This document shows, piece by piece, positions 25,840 to 34,849 of a stretch of DNA of 64,000 bases. A program made the translations under genes and the position numbers. The notes under the pieces were generated by a model. The model did no database searches. It saw only the letters and a program-made list of their open reading frames with translations, and was not told the DNA's origin. The stretch's first letter is position 1; each line of letters opens with the position of its first letter. The stretch lies in the NCBI RefSeq assembly GCF_030450125.1, contig NZ_CP123923.1, forward strand, positions 2,542,001 through 2,606,000, written 5' to 3'. The DNA is from Streptomyces sp. WP-1 (GTDB taxonomy: Bacteria; Actinomycetota; Actinomycetes; Streptomycetales; Streptomycetaceae).

Positions 25840-26634
25840 TCACGCGCTGAACCGCCACCCGTGATCCACCGGTCCGATGCCCGCGCCCAGCGCGAAGCCC
25901 GCCGCGATCGCCCCGGTGACGTACTCCTTGGCCGCCGCGACCGCTTCCGGGACGGTGAGGCCCCGGGCCAGCCCGGAGGCGATGGCGGAGGCGAGGGTGC
26001 AGCCGGTGCCATGGGTGTGCCGGTTGTCGTGGCGGGGCGCGCGCAGCCGGTACTCGCCCGCGGCGGTGCCGTCCGTCAGGAGGTCCACCGCGTCACCGGC
26101 GAGATGCCCGCCCTTGATCAGCACCCAGCGCGGCCCGAAGGCCAGCACCGCGTCCGCGGCCCGTCGCAGATCGCCCTCCGACTCGACCTGGACGCCGGTG
26201 AGTTGACGCACCTCGTCCAGGTTGGGGGTCGCCACGGTGGCCGCCGGGAGCAGCCGGGTGCGCACGGCGTCCAGCGCGGAGTCGGCGAGCAGCGCGTCGC
26301 CGTGCTTGGAGACGCCGACCGGGTCGACCACGGCGGGGGCGTCCGTGCCGGCGATCAACTCGGCGACCGTCTCGACCAGTTCGGCCGAGCCCAGCATGCC
26401 GGTCTTCACGGCCTGTACGCCGATGTCGTCCACGACGCTGCGGTACTGGGCGCGCACCGCCTCGGCCGGGAGCGCCCAAACGCCTTGCACGCCCAGGGAG
26501 TTCTGCGCGGTCACCGCGGTGAGCACGCTCATCCCGTGGACGCCGAGCGCGAGCATCGTCTTGAGGTCGGCCTGGATCCCGGCGCCGCCGCCGGAGTCGG
26601 AGCCGGCCACCGTGAGCACCCGGGGCGGGGTCAC
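25840..26634 (-). CDS. thiD: Hydroxymethylpyrimidine/phosphomethylpyrimidine kinase
   Basis: The 264-residue ribokinase-fold enzyme phosphorylates HMP and HMP-phosphate for thiamine synthesis. [18 protein letters not shown] at the N-terminus and [18 protein letters not shown] (anion hole and catalytic Asp region) are typical. The GTG start overlaps the thiL stop (GTGA), so translation is coupled. No TPP riboswitch was recognised nearby. Confidence 0.95.
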   Translation of the reverse strand: MTPPRVLTVAGSDSGGGAGIQADLKTMLALGVHGMSVLTAVTAQNSLGVQGVWALPAEAVRAQYRSVVDDIGVQAVKTGMLGSAELVETVAELIAGTDAPAVVDPVGVSKHGDALLADSALDAVRTRLLPAATVATPNLDEVRQLTGVQVESEGDLRRAADAVLAFGPRWVLIKGGHLAGDAVDLLTDGTAAGEYRLRAPRHDNRHTHGTGCTLASAIASGLARGLTVPEAVAAAKEYVTGAIAAGFALGAGIGPVDHGWRFSA

Positions 26635-27596
26635 GACTCTATGTCCCCGAAGTGGTCCCAGCCGCCCGCGCTGGTCCAGGGCGCCCCGTCCACCGTCACC
26701 TGCGGCAGCGCGGAGGGGTTGAGGACCTCCCCGATGACCTTCCAGCGGGCCGGGAGCTTGGTGTCCGGCGGGAAGGTCGCCACGATCGCGTGGTCCTCTC
26801 CCCCGGTCAGCACCCACTGCATCGGGTCCACGCCGACGGCCTGCCCGATGTCGTTCATCTGCGTGGGCACGTCGATCGCGCCGGAGCGGATGTCGATGCG
26901 GACCTTGCTGGCCTCGGCGATGTGGCCGAGGTCGGCGATCAGCCCGTCGCTCACGTCGCACATCGCGGTCGCGCCGAGCGAGGCGGCGGCCGGGCCCGCG
27001 TGGTACGGCGGCTCGGGGCGCCGGTGGGCCTCCACGAAGGCACGCGGCGAGCGGAAGCCGCGGGCGAGCACCGCGTAACCGGCCGCCGACCAGCCCAGCC
27101 AGCCGGTGACGGCCACCAGGTCGCCGGGCTGGGCACCGGCCCGGGTCACCGGCTCCTGGTTGCGCAGATCGCCGAGCGCGGTGATCGACACCATGATGGT
27201 GTCGCCCCGTACGACATCCCCGCCGACCACGGCCGCGCCCGCGACCTGGCACTCGTCGCGCAGCCCGTCCATCATCTCGGTCGGCCAGCTGACCGGGAGT
27301 TCGGCCGGCACCACCAGGCCCAGCAGCAGGGCGGTGGGTACGGCGCCCATCGCGGCGATGTCCGCGAGGTTCTGCGCGGCCGCCTTGCGCCCCACGTCGT
27401 AGGCCGTGGACCAGTCGCGGCGGAAGTGCCGTCCCTCCAGCAGGACGTCGGTGCTCGCCACCACCCGCCGGTCCGGCGCCGCCACCACCGCGGCGTCGTC
27501 ACCCGGGCCGATACGGACCGCCGGAGTGGTGGTGAGACGGGAGGTGAGCTCCCTGATGAGCCCGAATTCCCCGAGCTCACCAACCGTGCCCTTCAT
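26631..27596 (-). CDS. thiL: Thiamine-monophosphate kinase
   Basis: The 321-residue PurM-like kinase makes thiamine diphosphate from thiamine monophosphate and ATP. Visible motifs are [11 protein letters not shown], the metal-binding [19 protein letters not shown] and [15 protein letters not shown]. It is the first gene of a thiL-thiD pair with a 4-nt overlap, divergent from the small Lrp-type gene. Confidence 0.96.
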   Translation of the reverse strand: MKGTVGELGEFGLIRELTSRLTTTPAVRIGPGDDAAVVAAPDRRVVASTDVLLEGRHFRRDWSTAYDVGRKAAAQNLADIAAMGAVPTALLLGLVVPAELPVSWPTEMMDGLRDECQVAGAAVVGGDVVRGDTIMVSITALGDLRNQEPVTRAGAQPGDLVAVTGWLGWSAAGYAVLARGFRSPRAFVEAHRRPEPPYHAGPAAASLGATAMCDVSDGLIADLGHIAEASKVRIDIRSGAIDVPTQMNDIGQAVGVDPMQWVLTGGEDHAIVATFPPDTKLPARWKVIGEVLNPSALPQVTVDGAPWTSAGGWDHFGDIES

Positions 27597-27850
27597 GTCC
27601 CTGACTCCCCTTCTCTGCCTTCGCCTGACCGTGCTGACTCGCGCCTCATCAGTGTCCCCGATACCGTCGAGATGACCCCGACGCGGTCGGGGACGACCGC
27701 CGTTACGGTCCCGGACGACCGTCAACTTCCGTCGTGCCTGCACCCTGGCGCGAAAGCCCGGTTCCCGCAGGTCTCCCCGCGGGGAGCGGCGACGCGATAC
27801 CGTGGCGTTCCTTTTCCCCACATGATCCTCGTGGCCGCCCTGGAGGTTCC

Positions 27851-28084
27851 GTGGTACAGGCGTACATCCTGATCCAGACGGAGGTCGGCAAGGCGTCGAC
27901 CGTCGCCGAGACCATCAGCAAGATCCCTGGAGTGATCCAGGCCGAGGACGTCACGGGTCCGTACGACGTCATCGTGCGCGCCCAGTCCGAGACCGTCGAC
28001 GAACTCGGTCGCATGGTGGTCGCCAAGGTCCAGCAAGTGGACGGCATCACCCGCACCCTGACCTGTCCGGTCGTGCATCTGTAG
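27851..28084 (+). CDS. Stand-alone Lrp/AsnC ligand-binding (RAM) domain protein
   Basis: The 77-residue protein consists only of the RAM sensing domain of Lrp/AsnC regulators (VQAYILIQTEVGKASTVAETISKIPGV, then GPYDVIVRAQS). There is no DNA-binding helix. The GTG at 27851 follows GGAGG. Such proteins may bind amino acids or partner with full-length Lrp proteins. The DUF3515 lipoprotein gene follows after 20 bp. Confidence 0.92.
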   Translation: MVQAYILIQTEVGKASTVAETISKIPGVIQAEDVTGPYDVIVRAQSETVDELGRMVVAKVQQVDGITRTLTCPVVHL

Positions 28085-28104
28085 CCCCCGTCTACGCTTG
28101 GCCG

Positions 28105-28635
28105 GTGAACTTCTTCCGTCACCGGCCCCCCGCCCTGCTCGCCGCCCTGTCCGCGCCGGTCCTGCTGCTCGCGGTCGCGGGCTGCACCGCGGACGACAGC
28201 GCCACGGTCGCGGTTCCCCGTCCCGACGCGAAGACCGCCCCGCTGTGCCGGGGTCTGCACCCGGCGCTGCCGGCCGAGGTGGACGGGCAGCGGCGCGCCG
28301 ACCCCGAGCCCCGGTCCGTCTACACGGCGGGCTGGGGAAACCCGGCGATCATACTGCGCTGCGGGATCGTCCGGCCGCCGAAGATGATCGACCCCAAGGT
28401 GGCCCAGGGCCAGGACCCCGACGCGATCGCGGGCGGGGTCAACGGTGTGGACTGGCTGATGGAGAAGCAGGGCGACGGCACCTGGCGCTTCACGACGGCG
28501 AACCGCAAGGCGTATGTCCAGGTGACCCTGCCGAAGAAGCTGTCGGGGCCGGACGACAGCACCCAGGTGCTGGAGGATCTGGCCGCGGCCGTGAAGAAGG
28601 CCATCCCCGTGGGGATGGCCTCCATGCGCGGCTGA
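28105..28635 (+). CDS. DUF3515 family lipoprotein
   Basis: The 176-residue protein has a lipoprotein signal peptide with lipobox LAVAGC (Cys at about residue 28), then a small conserved domain with TAGWGNPAIILRCGI and GVNGVDWLMEKQGDGTWRFTT. It is expected on the outer face of the membrane. Its function is unknown. It starts 20 bp after the RAM-domain gene and ends 12 bp from the convergent ddl. Confidence 0.9.
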   Translation: MNFFRHRPPALLAALSAPVLLLAVAGCTADDSATVAVPRPDAKTAPLCRGLHPALPAEVDGQRRADPEPRSVYTAGWGNPAIILRCGIVRPPKMIDPKVAQGQDPDAIAGGVNGVDWLMEKQGDGTWRFTTANRKAYVQVTLPKKLSGPDDSTQVLEDLAAAVKKAIPVGMASMRG

Positions 28636-28647
28636 CCGCTCGTCCGC

Positions 28648-29802
28648 TCAGCGCAGTCCGGTGGACCTGCGCAGCGCGGCCTGCACCAGCAGGTCGATCA
28701 GCTCGGGGTAGCCGACCCCGGTCGCCTGCCACATCTGCGGGTACATCGAGATCGGGGTGAACCCGGGCAGCGTGTTGATCTCGTTGATCACGAACTCCCC
28801 GTCCTCGGTGAGGAAGAAGTCCGCGCGCACCAGCCCCTCGCAGGACGCCGCCTCGAACGCGTCCACCGCGAGCCGCCGGATCTCGGCGGTCTCCGCCTCG
28901 GTGAGCGGCGCCGGGACGATACCGGGCGTGGAGTCGATGTACTTGGCCTCGAAGTCGTAGTACGCGTGCGCGTCCGGCGGCGGGATCTCCGCCGGGACCG
29001 AGGCCCGCGGGCCGTCCTCGAACTCCAGGACGCCGCACTCGATCTCACGGCCGGTGATGGCCGCCTCGATGAGGATCTTCGGGTCGTGCGACTGGGCCTC
29101 GGCGATCGCCTCGTCCAGGCCGGACAGGCCGTCGACCTTGGTGATGCCGATGGAGGAGCCGGCCCGCGCGGGCTTCACGAACAGCGGCCAGCCGTGCTCG
29201 CCGGCGAAGTCCACGATCTTCCTGCGGGCGGCGGCCTGGTCCTGCTGCCACTCGCGGGGGCGGATCACCACGTAGGGGCCGACCTTGAGCCCGAAGGAGG
29301 TGAAGACCCGCTTCATGTACTCCTTGTCCTGGCCGACGGCCGAGGCGAGCACGCCCGCGCCCACGTACGGCACTCCGGACAGCTCCAGCAGGCCCTGGAG
29401 GGTGCCGTCCTCGCCGTAGGGGCCGTGCAGCACCGGGAAGACGACGTCGACCTCGCCGAGCGCCTTGGGCACGGAGCCGGGCTCGCTGTAGACGACCTCG
29501 CGGTTGGCGGGGGCGACGGGGAGCACCACGTCGCCCTCGTGCGACTCCGCCAGGTCCTCGACGGCGGGCAGGGCGCGGTCGGTGATGGCCATCCGCTCCG
29601 GCTCGTCGGCCGTCAGCGCCCAGCGGCCGTCCCGGGTGATGCCGATCGGCAGGACGTCGTACTTCGTCCGGTCGATGGCCTTGAGGACGGCGCCGGCGGT
29701 GACCACGGAGATCCCGTGTTCGGAGCTGCGGCCACCGAACACGACGGCCACGCGGGGCTTGCGCGGCTGCTCAGGGCTCTGGGGAAGGTTCTCGGTGCTC
29801 AT
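28648..29802 (-). CDS. ddl: D-alanine--D-alanine ligase
   Basis: The 384-residue ATP-grasp enzyme makes D-Ala-D-Ala for peptidoglycan. Seen are RVAVVFGGRSSEHGISVVTA, HGPYGEDGTLQG, KPARAGSSIGITKV and the metal-binding EFVINEINTLPGFTPISMYP. The ATG at 29802 gives the normal length. The omega-loop Tyr (ELSGVPYVGAG) is that of a D-Ala-D-Ala, not a D-lactate, ligase. Confidence 0.96.
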   Translation of the reverse strand: MSTENLPQSPEQPRKPRVAVVFGGRSSEHGISVVTAGAVLKAIDRTKYDVLPIGITRDGRWALTADEPERMAITDRALPAVEDLAESHEGDVVLPVAPANREVVYSEPGSVPKALGEVDVVFPVLHGPYGEDGTLQGLLELSGVPYVGAGVLASAVGQDKEYMKRVFTSFGLKVGPYVVIRPREWQQDQAAARRKIVDFAGEHGWPLFVKPARAGSSIGITKVDGLSGLDEAIAEAQSHDPKILIEAAITGREIECGVLEFEDGPRASVPAEIPPPDAHAYYDFEAKYIDSTPGIVPAPLTEAETAEIRRLAVDAFEAASCEGLVRADFFLTEDGEFVINEINTLPGFTPISMYPQMWQATGVGYPELIDLLVQAALRRSTGLR

Positions 29803-29926
29803 ATCGCGTTGAGAGTACCCGTTGGCAGAGCCCGGATACAGCGTCGGCTCCGCCCCGGAACGCACAAAAACGGGCGGATTTCGCACCGTGTCCATGCGTT
29901 TTCGCGCAGCGTCCCCGTGGTTTCGC

Positions 29927-30937
29927 TCAGCGTCGTTCGGGCTTCGCGCTGCGCGACATCAGCTCCCTGAGCGCGACGACCGGCGGCTTGCCCTCGTGCA
30001 CGATGCCGACGACCGTCTCGGCGATCGGCATGTCGACGCCGTGCCTGCGGGCCAGATCCAGCACGGACTCGCAGGACTTGACGCCCTCCGCGGTCTGCCG
30101 GGTGACCGCGACGGTCTCCTCCAGGGTCATGCCCTTGCCGAGGTTGGTGCCGAAGGTGTGGTTGCGCGACAGCGGCGAGGAGCAGGTGGCCACCAGGTCG
30201 CCGAGACCGGCGAGACCGGAGAAGGTCAGCGGGTCGGCGCCGAGTACGACACCGAGCCGCGCGGTCTCCGCGAGGCCCCGGGTGATCAGCGAGCCCTTGG
30301 CGTTGTCGCCGAGCCCCATGCCGTCCGCGATGCCGACGGCGAGCCCGATGACGTTCTTCACCGCGCCGCCCAGCTCGCAGCCGACCACGTCGGTCTCGGT
30401 GTACGGCCGGAAGTACGGCGTGTGGCAGGCGGCCTGGAGCCGCCGGGCCACGGCCTCGTCGGCGCAGGCCACCACGGCGGCGGCGGGCATCCGGGCGGCG
30501 ACCTCGCGGGCCAGGTTGGGCCCGGTGACGACGGCGACGCGCTCCGGGCCCACCTTGGCGACGTCCTCGACGACCTCGCTCATCCGCATCGCGGAGCCGA
30601 GTTCGACGCCCTTCATCAGGGAGACCAGCACGGTGTCCGGGGCGAGCAGCGGAAGCCACTCGGCGAGGTTCTGGCGCAGGGTCTGGGAGGGGATGGCGAG
30701 GACGGTGAACTCCGCGTCGCGCAGCGCCTCGGCGGCGTCCGCGGTGGCGCGCAGGTTCTCCGGGAGCTCCACACCGGCCAGGTAGTCGGGGTTGATCCGG
30801 GTGGAGTTGACCGCCTCGGCCAGCTCGGGCCGGCGGGCCCACAGGGTCACGTCACAGCCGGCGTCGGCGAGCACCATGCCGAAGGCGGTGCCCCAGGAAC
30901 CGGTGCCCATGACGGCCACCCGCACTGGCGTGCTCAC
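29927..30937 (-). CDS. gpsA: Glycerol-3-phosphate dehydrogenase [NAD(P)+]
   Basis: The 336-residue enzyme reduces dihydroxyacetone phosphate to sn-glycerol-3-phosphate for phospholipids. VMGTGSWGTAFGMVLAD is the NAD(P)-binding loop and GGAVKNVIGLAVGIADG carries the catalytic Lys. The GTG at 30937 overlaps the plsC stop by 4 nt, so production and acylation of glycerol phosphate are coupled. Confidence 0.96.
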   Translation of the reverse strand: MSTPVRVAVMGTGSWGTAFGMVLADAGCDVTLWARRPELAEAVNSTRINPDYLAGVELPENLRATADAAEALRDAEFTVLAIPSQTLRQNLAEWLPLLAPDTVLVSLMKGVELGSAMRMSEVVEDVAKVGPERVAVVTGPNLAREVAARMPAAAVVACADEAVARRLQAACHTPYFRPYTETDVVGCELGGAVKNVIGLAVGIADGMGLGDNAKGSLITRGLAETARLGVVLGADPLTFSGLAGLGDLVATCSSPLSRNHTFGTNLGKGMTLEETVAVTRQTAEGVKSCESVLDLARRHGVDMPIAETVVGIVHEGKPPVVALRELMSRSAKPERR

Positions 30938-31704
30938 TTGCTCTGCTCCTTTTCCTGCCTGCCCTTGTCCTGCGCCTGCGTCCGGCGCCGCTGCTCGATC
31001 CGCTCGCGGCGCGGGTCGTACGGCTTCTCGGGCGCCTTCTCGCCGCGGATGTCCTCCAGGAGGCGGGTGATCGCCGCCATGATGACCTCGGTGGCCTGCT
31101 TCTGGAGGTCCGGGGTCAGCTCCTTGTCGTAGAAGCGCGACAGGTCCACGGGCGGGCCCGCCAGCACATGGTGGGTCTTGCGCGGGAAGATCTTCGGCTT
31201 CTTCGCATATGCCGGCAGCAGTTCGTTGGCGCCCCACTGGGCGACCGGGATCACCGGGCACTTGGTCTGGAGGGCGACGCGGGCGGCGCCGGTCTTGCCG
31301 GTCATCGGCCAGCCGTCGGGGTCGCGGGTCAGGGTGCCCTCGGGGTAGAAGGCGACGCACTCACCGCGTTCCACGGCGTCGATCGCGGCGCGGAAGGCGC
31401 TCAGCGCGTCCGTGGACTCGCGGTAGACGGGAATCTGTCCGGTGCCGCGCATGGCGGCGCCCACGATTCCCTTCTTGAAAAGGCCGCTCTTCGCCAGGAA
31501 TCGCGGAACCCGGCCGGTGTTGTACTGATAGTGCGCGTATGCGAAGGGGTCCACGTGGGAATTGTGGTTCACCACGGTGATAAATCCGCCCTCGGCCGGA
31601 ATGTGCTCCATTCCACGCCAGTCCCGCTTGATCAGAACCACCAGCGGCGGTTTGCAGATCACCGCGGCGAAGCGGTACCAGAAGCCGATTCTGCGGCGGG
31701 GCAC
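30934..31704 (-). CDS. plsC: 1-acyl-sn-glycerol-3-phosphate acyltransferase
   Basis: The 256-residue membrane-associated PlsC-family protein has the catalytic HX4D in VVNHNSHVDPF and the phosphate-binding FYPEGTLTRD. The C-terminal 40 residues are basic and Gln/Glu-rich. It is the upstream gene of the plsC-gpsA pair and should make phosphatidic acid; other acyl acceptors are possible for this broad family. Confidence 0.92.
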   Translation of the reverse strand: MPRRRIGFWYRFAAVICKPPLVVLIKRDWRGMEHIPAEGGFITVVNHNSHVDPFAYAHYQYNTGRVPRFLAKSGLFKKGIVGAAMRGTGQIPVYRESTDALSAFRAAIDAVERGECVAFYPEGTLTRDPDGWPMTGKTGAARVALQTKCPVIPVAQWGANELLPAYAKKPKIFPRKTHHVLAGPPVDLSRFYDKELTPDLQKQATEVIMAAITRLLEDIRGEKAPEKPYDPRRERIEQRRRTQAQDKGRQEKEQSK

Positions 31705-31868
31705 AAGGACACCTTCCTCTAGGGGGATCCACGGGGGACTGACCCCGGCGGGGGCCGCACAAGTGTCGCCCCGGAGCGCCGGTCTGTCGAGAACACCGTA
31801 CGCCCGACACGCCTGGGCCCCTCGGCTGCGGGTGACAATGATCGCGACGAGAGAGGGGCGGTACGCCG

Positions 31869-32510
31869 GTGCAGTGGTCGTTGGTCATCCCCCTGAAGCC
31901 CCTGTCCCGGGCCAAGAGCAGGCTCGCGGACACCGCGGCGGACGGGGTGCGCCCCGGGCTGGTCCTCGCGTTCGCCCAGGACACGGTGGCCGCGGGCCTC
32001 GCGTGTCCGGGGGTCGCGGATGTGGTGGTCGTCACGGACGATCCCCGCGCCGGGCGCGAGTTGTCCGCGCTGGGCGCGCGCATCGTCCCGGACACCCCGG
32101 CGCGGGGCCTGAACGCGGCGCTGGCGCACGGGGCGCGGGCGGTACGGCGGATACGCCCGGGGGTTGCCGTGGCCGCGCTGAACGCCGATCTGCCGGCGCT
32201 GCGGGCGGGCGAGCTGGCACAGGCGCTGGGCGCCGCCGCCGAATTCCCCAGGGCTTTTCTCGCGGACGCGGCGGGGGTCGGTACGACATTGCTGGCGGCC
32301 GGTGCGGACCGGGAATTGGACCCGCTGTTCGGCCCCGGGTCACGGACGCGGCACCGGGGGTCCGGCGCGGCGGAACTTCTGCTGGGGGGTGTGGATTCGG
32401 TACGGCAGGACGTCGATACGGGGGACGACCTGCGGGCGGCGCTCGCGCTGGGGGTCGGACCGTATACGACCGCGGCGTGCGCGTATTTGCCGGCCGAGTG
32501 GCCCCCGTAA
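31869..32510 (+). CDS. cofC: 2-phospho-L-lactate guanylyltransferase (CofC)
   Basis: The 213-residue nucleotidyltransferase-fold protein activates 2-phospholactate or phosphoenolpyruvate with GTP in coenzyme F420 synthesis. The N-terminal LVIPLKPLSRAKSRLA, ARGLNAALAHGA, ALNADLPALRAGEL and FGPGSRTRH are family motifs. The GTG at 31869 follows GAGGGG at some distance. Other F420 genes are not in the window. Confidence 0.92.
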   Translation: MQWSLVIPLKPLSRAKSRLADTAADGVRPGLVLAFAQDTVAAGLACPGVADVVVVTDDPRAGRELSALGARIVPDTPARGLNAALAHGARAVRRIRPGVAVAALNADLPALRAGELAQALGAAAEFPRAFLADAAGVGTTLLAAGADRELDPLFGPGSRTRHRGSGAAELLLGGVDSVRQDVDTGDDLRAALALGVGPYTTAACAYLPAEWPP

Positions 32511-32580
32511 GGGGCGCGGGGCCGTATCGGTGTGCGGCTCCGCCGCGTGGGCGCGATCAGTCACGACGGGCCCGCGGCCG
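32509..32580 (+). repeat. Dispersed Streptomyces intergenic repeat
   Basis: The element starts AAGGGGCGCGGGG at the cofC stop, contains a palindromic TGCGGCTCCGCCGCGTGG centre, and ends GCGCGATCAGTCACGACGGG plus CCCGCGGCC. Both ends are shared with the copy inside smc (3888-3937, opposite strand). It fills the gap to the next gene. Confidence 0.7.
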
Positions 32581-32608
32581 AACGGCCGCACGCACTACCC
32601 TGAACCCC

Positions 32609-32812
32609 ATGCAGGCCACCGCGTACACGTACGACAGCGACACCCGGAGCGGGCAGGTGCTGCTCGACGACGGCACCCCCGTGCCCTTCGACACCGCCGC
32701 GTTCGACCGTGGCGGCCTGCGGCTGCTGCGGCCCGGGCAGCGCGTGCGGATCGAGACGGAGGGAGCCGAAGACTCCCTGCGGATCACCCTCGTAACGCTC
32801 CAGACCCTGTAA
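32609..32812 (+). CDS. Small conserved-looking protein of unknown function
   Basis: The 67-residue protein is strand-rich: MQATAYTYDSDTRSGQVLLD, TPVPFDTAAF, then LRPGQRVRIETEG and LRITLVTLQTL. The pattern suggests a small beta-barrel similar in size to cold-shock/OB folds, but RNP motifs are absent. No strong ribosome site precedes it. A terminator hairpin follows. The function is not known to me. Confidence 0.75.
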   Translation: MQATAYTYDSDTRSGQVLLDDGTPVPFDTAAFDRGGLRLLRPGQRVRIETEGAEDSLRITLVTLQTL

Positions 32813-32830
32813 CTCCCCTTACACACGCCG

Positions 32831-32860
32831 CGGGCCGGACTCCGGTGGGAGTCCGGCCCG
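32831..32860. terminator. Hairpin between the small gene and hupS
   Basis: A perfect 13-bp stem with a GGTG loop lies 18 bp after the stop of the 67-residue gene. It separates that gene from the convergent hupS. Confidence 0.8.
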
Positions 32861-32891
32861 GCGCGTGAGTGCCCTGGTCGACGGCCTGCGC

Positions 32892-32963
32892 CTAGGGGCT
32901 TTCGGTTGGATCAGGCTGGATCAGGGCCCGCGAGCCCGGCGTGATCCGAACGAGAGGCCCTAG
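32892..32963 (-). repeat. Long imperfect inverted repeat overlapping the hupS stop codon
   Basis: Arms of 22 bp (32892-32913 and 32942-32963) pair at 18 of 22 positions, and one arm includes the hupS TAG. It probably serves as the hupS terminator. The GGATCA-containing arm sequence (GGATCAGGCTGGATCAGGG in the loop side) looks like another dispersed repeat family. Confidence 0.55.
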
Positions 32964-33607
32964 CGCGCGGTGGCCTTCTTCGCGGTGGTCTTGCGGGCCG
33001 TGGACTTCCTGGCCGGCGCCTTCTTCGCGGTGACCTTCTTCGCCGGGGCCTTCTTCGCCGTCGTGGTCTTCTTCGCCGTCGCGGTCTTCTTCGCCGTCGC
33101 GGTCTTCGCCGCCGGCGTGGCCTTCTTGGCGGTGGTCTTCTTCGCGGTGGTCTTCTTCGCCGCCGCGGCCGTGGTCTTCTTCGCCGTCGTCTTCTTGGCG
33201 GTGGTGGTCTTCTTCGCGGCCGCCTTGGCGGTCTTCTTCGCGGCGGCCTTCTTCACCGTCGCCGCGGCGCCCCCGGTCAGGCTGCCCTTGGGCGCCTTCT
33301 TCACCGAGACCTCGCCACCGCGCGGGAGCTTCTTCGAGCCGCTCACCAGGTCCTTGAAGCCCTGACCGGCGCGGAAGCGCGGCACGGAGGTCTTCTTGAC
33401 CCGAACCCGCTCGCCCGTCTGGGGGTTACGGGCGTACCGGGCGGGGCGGTCCACCTTCTCGAAGGACCCGAAACCGGTGACCGAGACCCGCTCGCCCGCG
33501 ACGACCGCGCGGACGATGGCGTCCAGAACATGATCGACGGCTTCCGCCGCCTGCTGGCGGCCGCCAACCTTCTCGGCAATCGTTTCTACGAGCTGCGCCT
33601 TGTTCAC
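32960..33607 (-). CDS. hupS: HupS: HU nucleoid protein with lysine-rich C-terminal tail
   Basis: Residues 1-95 form an HU domain (NKAQLVETIAEKVGG, VTGFGSFEKVDRPARYARNPQTGE, VPRFRAGQGFKDLV). Residues 100-215 are a tail of AKKT/AKKA-type repeats resembling histone H1, which increases DNA compaction. In S. coelicolor HupS is sporulation-linked. The GTG at 33607 has AAGGGGAA upstream. Upstream DNA is unusually AT-rich, with TATATA at 33671-33676 as a likely -10. Confidence 0.97.
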   Translation of the reverse strand: MNKAQLVETIAEKVGGRQQAAEAVDHVLDAIVRAVVAGERVSVTGFGSFEKVDRPARYARNPQTGERVRVKKTSVPRFRAGQGFKDLVSGSKKLPRGGEVSVKKAPKGSLTGGAAATVKKAAAKKTAKAAAKKTTTAKKTTAKKTTAAAAKKTTAKKTTAKKATPAAKTATAKKTATAKKTTTAKKAPAKKVTAKKAPARKSTARKTTAKKATAR

Positions 33608-33743
33608 GTCTTCCCCTTCGGAGACATCGCCAGAACGAATGTGTTCAAGCTTTTTCGCACGTTAGGCAGATATATACCGCAAATCAAACACGAAACGGGC
33701 TTATCACCCTTGTGCCGCAACGGACTCGGCGTTCTCGGGCTGT

Positions 33744-33974
33744 TCAGCGGTCCTCGTCGGGGATCCGTCCCTCGTCGAGGTCCGCGGTGAACCGCTCAAG
33801 CCGCCTTGCCGCACCGGCGAGATCGTGCTTGGCCGCGGCCGTAATGACCAGCAGCTTCCGGGTCAGCGCCATCCGTACGCCCTCCGGGACTTGCAGTGCG
33901 CGCACTCTTGCGTGCGCTTCCTTGAGTTGGTTCGCGACCGCCGCATAGAGCTGGAGTTGGCCGTCGTGTCCCAT
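33744..33974 (-). CDS. Small helical protein of unknown function
   Basis: The 76-residue product from ATG 33974 is helical and charged (LYAAVANQLKEAHARVRALQVPEGV, shown here only as LYAAVANQLKEAHAR, then LLVITAAAKHDLAGAARRL). No membrane or secretion signal is seen. The frame stays open upstream to 34157 but that part lacks G/C third-position bias, so the short form is preferred. No good ribosome site is visible, so the start is uncertain. I do not recognise a named family. Confidence 0.65.
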   Translation of the reverse strand: MGHDGQLQLYAAVANQLKEAHARVRALQVPEGVRMALTRKLLVITAAAKHDLAGAARRLERFTADLDEGRIPDEDR

Positions 33975-34159
33975 GCACAGATTGTGCCATCTGGGGCGAG
34001 TTGTCGCCTGCCCAGGGGGCAACTCCCGCCACAAATGGCCTTCCAGGGCCTTGCGGACGGCGCGAACCTCTGCCTCACCTACCCTCCCAACGCCCTTCAT
34101 AACACGGGAAGTTGAGAAGATCCCCTGAGCCAGAGGGGTCCGCGGGGGCCCCGACATGC

Positions 34160-34192
34160 CTGTACCCCCGATCGGGGCGATCGGGGGTACAG
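34160..34192 (-). terminator. Terminator of leuCD
   Basis: A perfect 14-bp stem with a 5-nt loop lies 58 bp after the leuD stop. It ends the leuC-leuD transcript and insulates the small gene beyond. Confidence 0.85.
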
Positions 34193-34250
34193 AGGGGTCT
34201 GTTGGGTGGCCGAAACCCGACCCTCGCGGGATCCGGGGCAGCCTACCGGG

Positions 34251-34844
34251 TCAGCCCTGGAGGGTCTGCGGCTTGTAGGCGGGCCGCCGCTGCTCGTACG
34301 CGGCGATGTCGGCCTCGTTCCGGAGGGTGATGGAGATGTCGTCCAGGCCGTTCAGCAGCCGCCAGCGGGAGTTCTCGTCCAGCTCGAAGGAGGCGGTGAC
34401 GCCCTCGGCCCGCACCTCGCGCGCTTCGAGGTCCACCGTGATCTCGGCACTCGGGTCGGCCTCGGTCAGCTCCCACAGCGCGTCCACGATCTTCTGCTCC
34501 AGAACCACGGTGAGCAGGCCGTTCTTCAGCGAGTTACCACGGAAGATGTCCGCGAACCGGGAGGAGATCACGGTCTTGAAGCCGTAGTTCTGGAGCGCCC
34601 AGACGGCGTGCTCACGGGAGGAGCCGGTGCCGAAGTCGGGGCCCGCGACCAGCACGGTGGCACCCTGCCGCTCCGGGCGGTTGAGGACGAACTCGGGATC
34701 CTTGCGCCAGGCCTCGAAGAGCCCGTCCTCGAACCCGTCCCGGGTCACCTTCTTGAGCCAGTGGGCGGGGATGATCTGGTCGGTGTCGACGTTGCCGCGG
34801 CGCAGCGGGACGGCCCGGCCGGTGTGGGTGGTGAAGGCTTCCAT
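34251..34844 (-). CDS. leuD: 3-isopropylmalate dehydratase small subunit
   Basis: The 197-residue aconitase-swivel protein pairs with LeuC to isomerise 2- and 3-isopropylmalate in leucine synthesis. [33 protein letters not shown] and [16 protein letters not shown] are diagnostic. It begins 5 nt after the leuC stop. Confidence 0.98.
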   Translation of the reverse strand: MEAFTTHTGRAVPLRRGNVDTDQIIPAHWLKKVTRDGFEDGLFEAWRKDPEFVLNRPERQGATVLVAGPDFGTGSSREHAVWALQNYGFKTVISSRFADIFRGNSLKNGLLTVVLEQKIVDALWELTEADPSAEITVDLEAREVRAEGVTASFELDENSRWRLLNGLDDISITLRNEADIAAYEQRRPAYKPQTLQG

Positions 34845-34849
34845 CGTTC

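Noticed and set aside
26631..27850. A TPP riboswitch upstream of thiL
   Set aside because: I looked for the conserved CTGAGA and ACCTGATC-type segments upstream and found no convincing match.
33975..34157. An N-terminal extension of the 76-residue gene
   Set aside because: The frame is open but the codon bias is lost and no ribosome site precedes the possible starts at 34100 or 34157.
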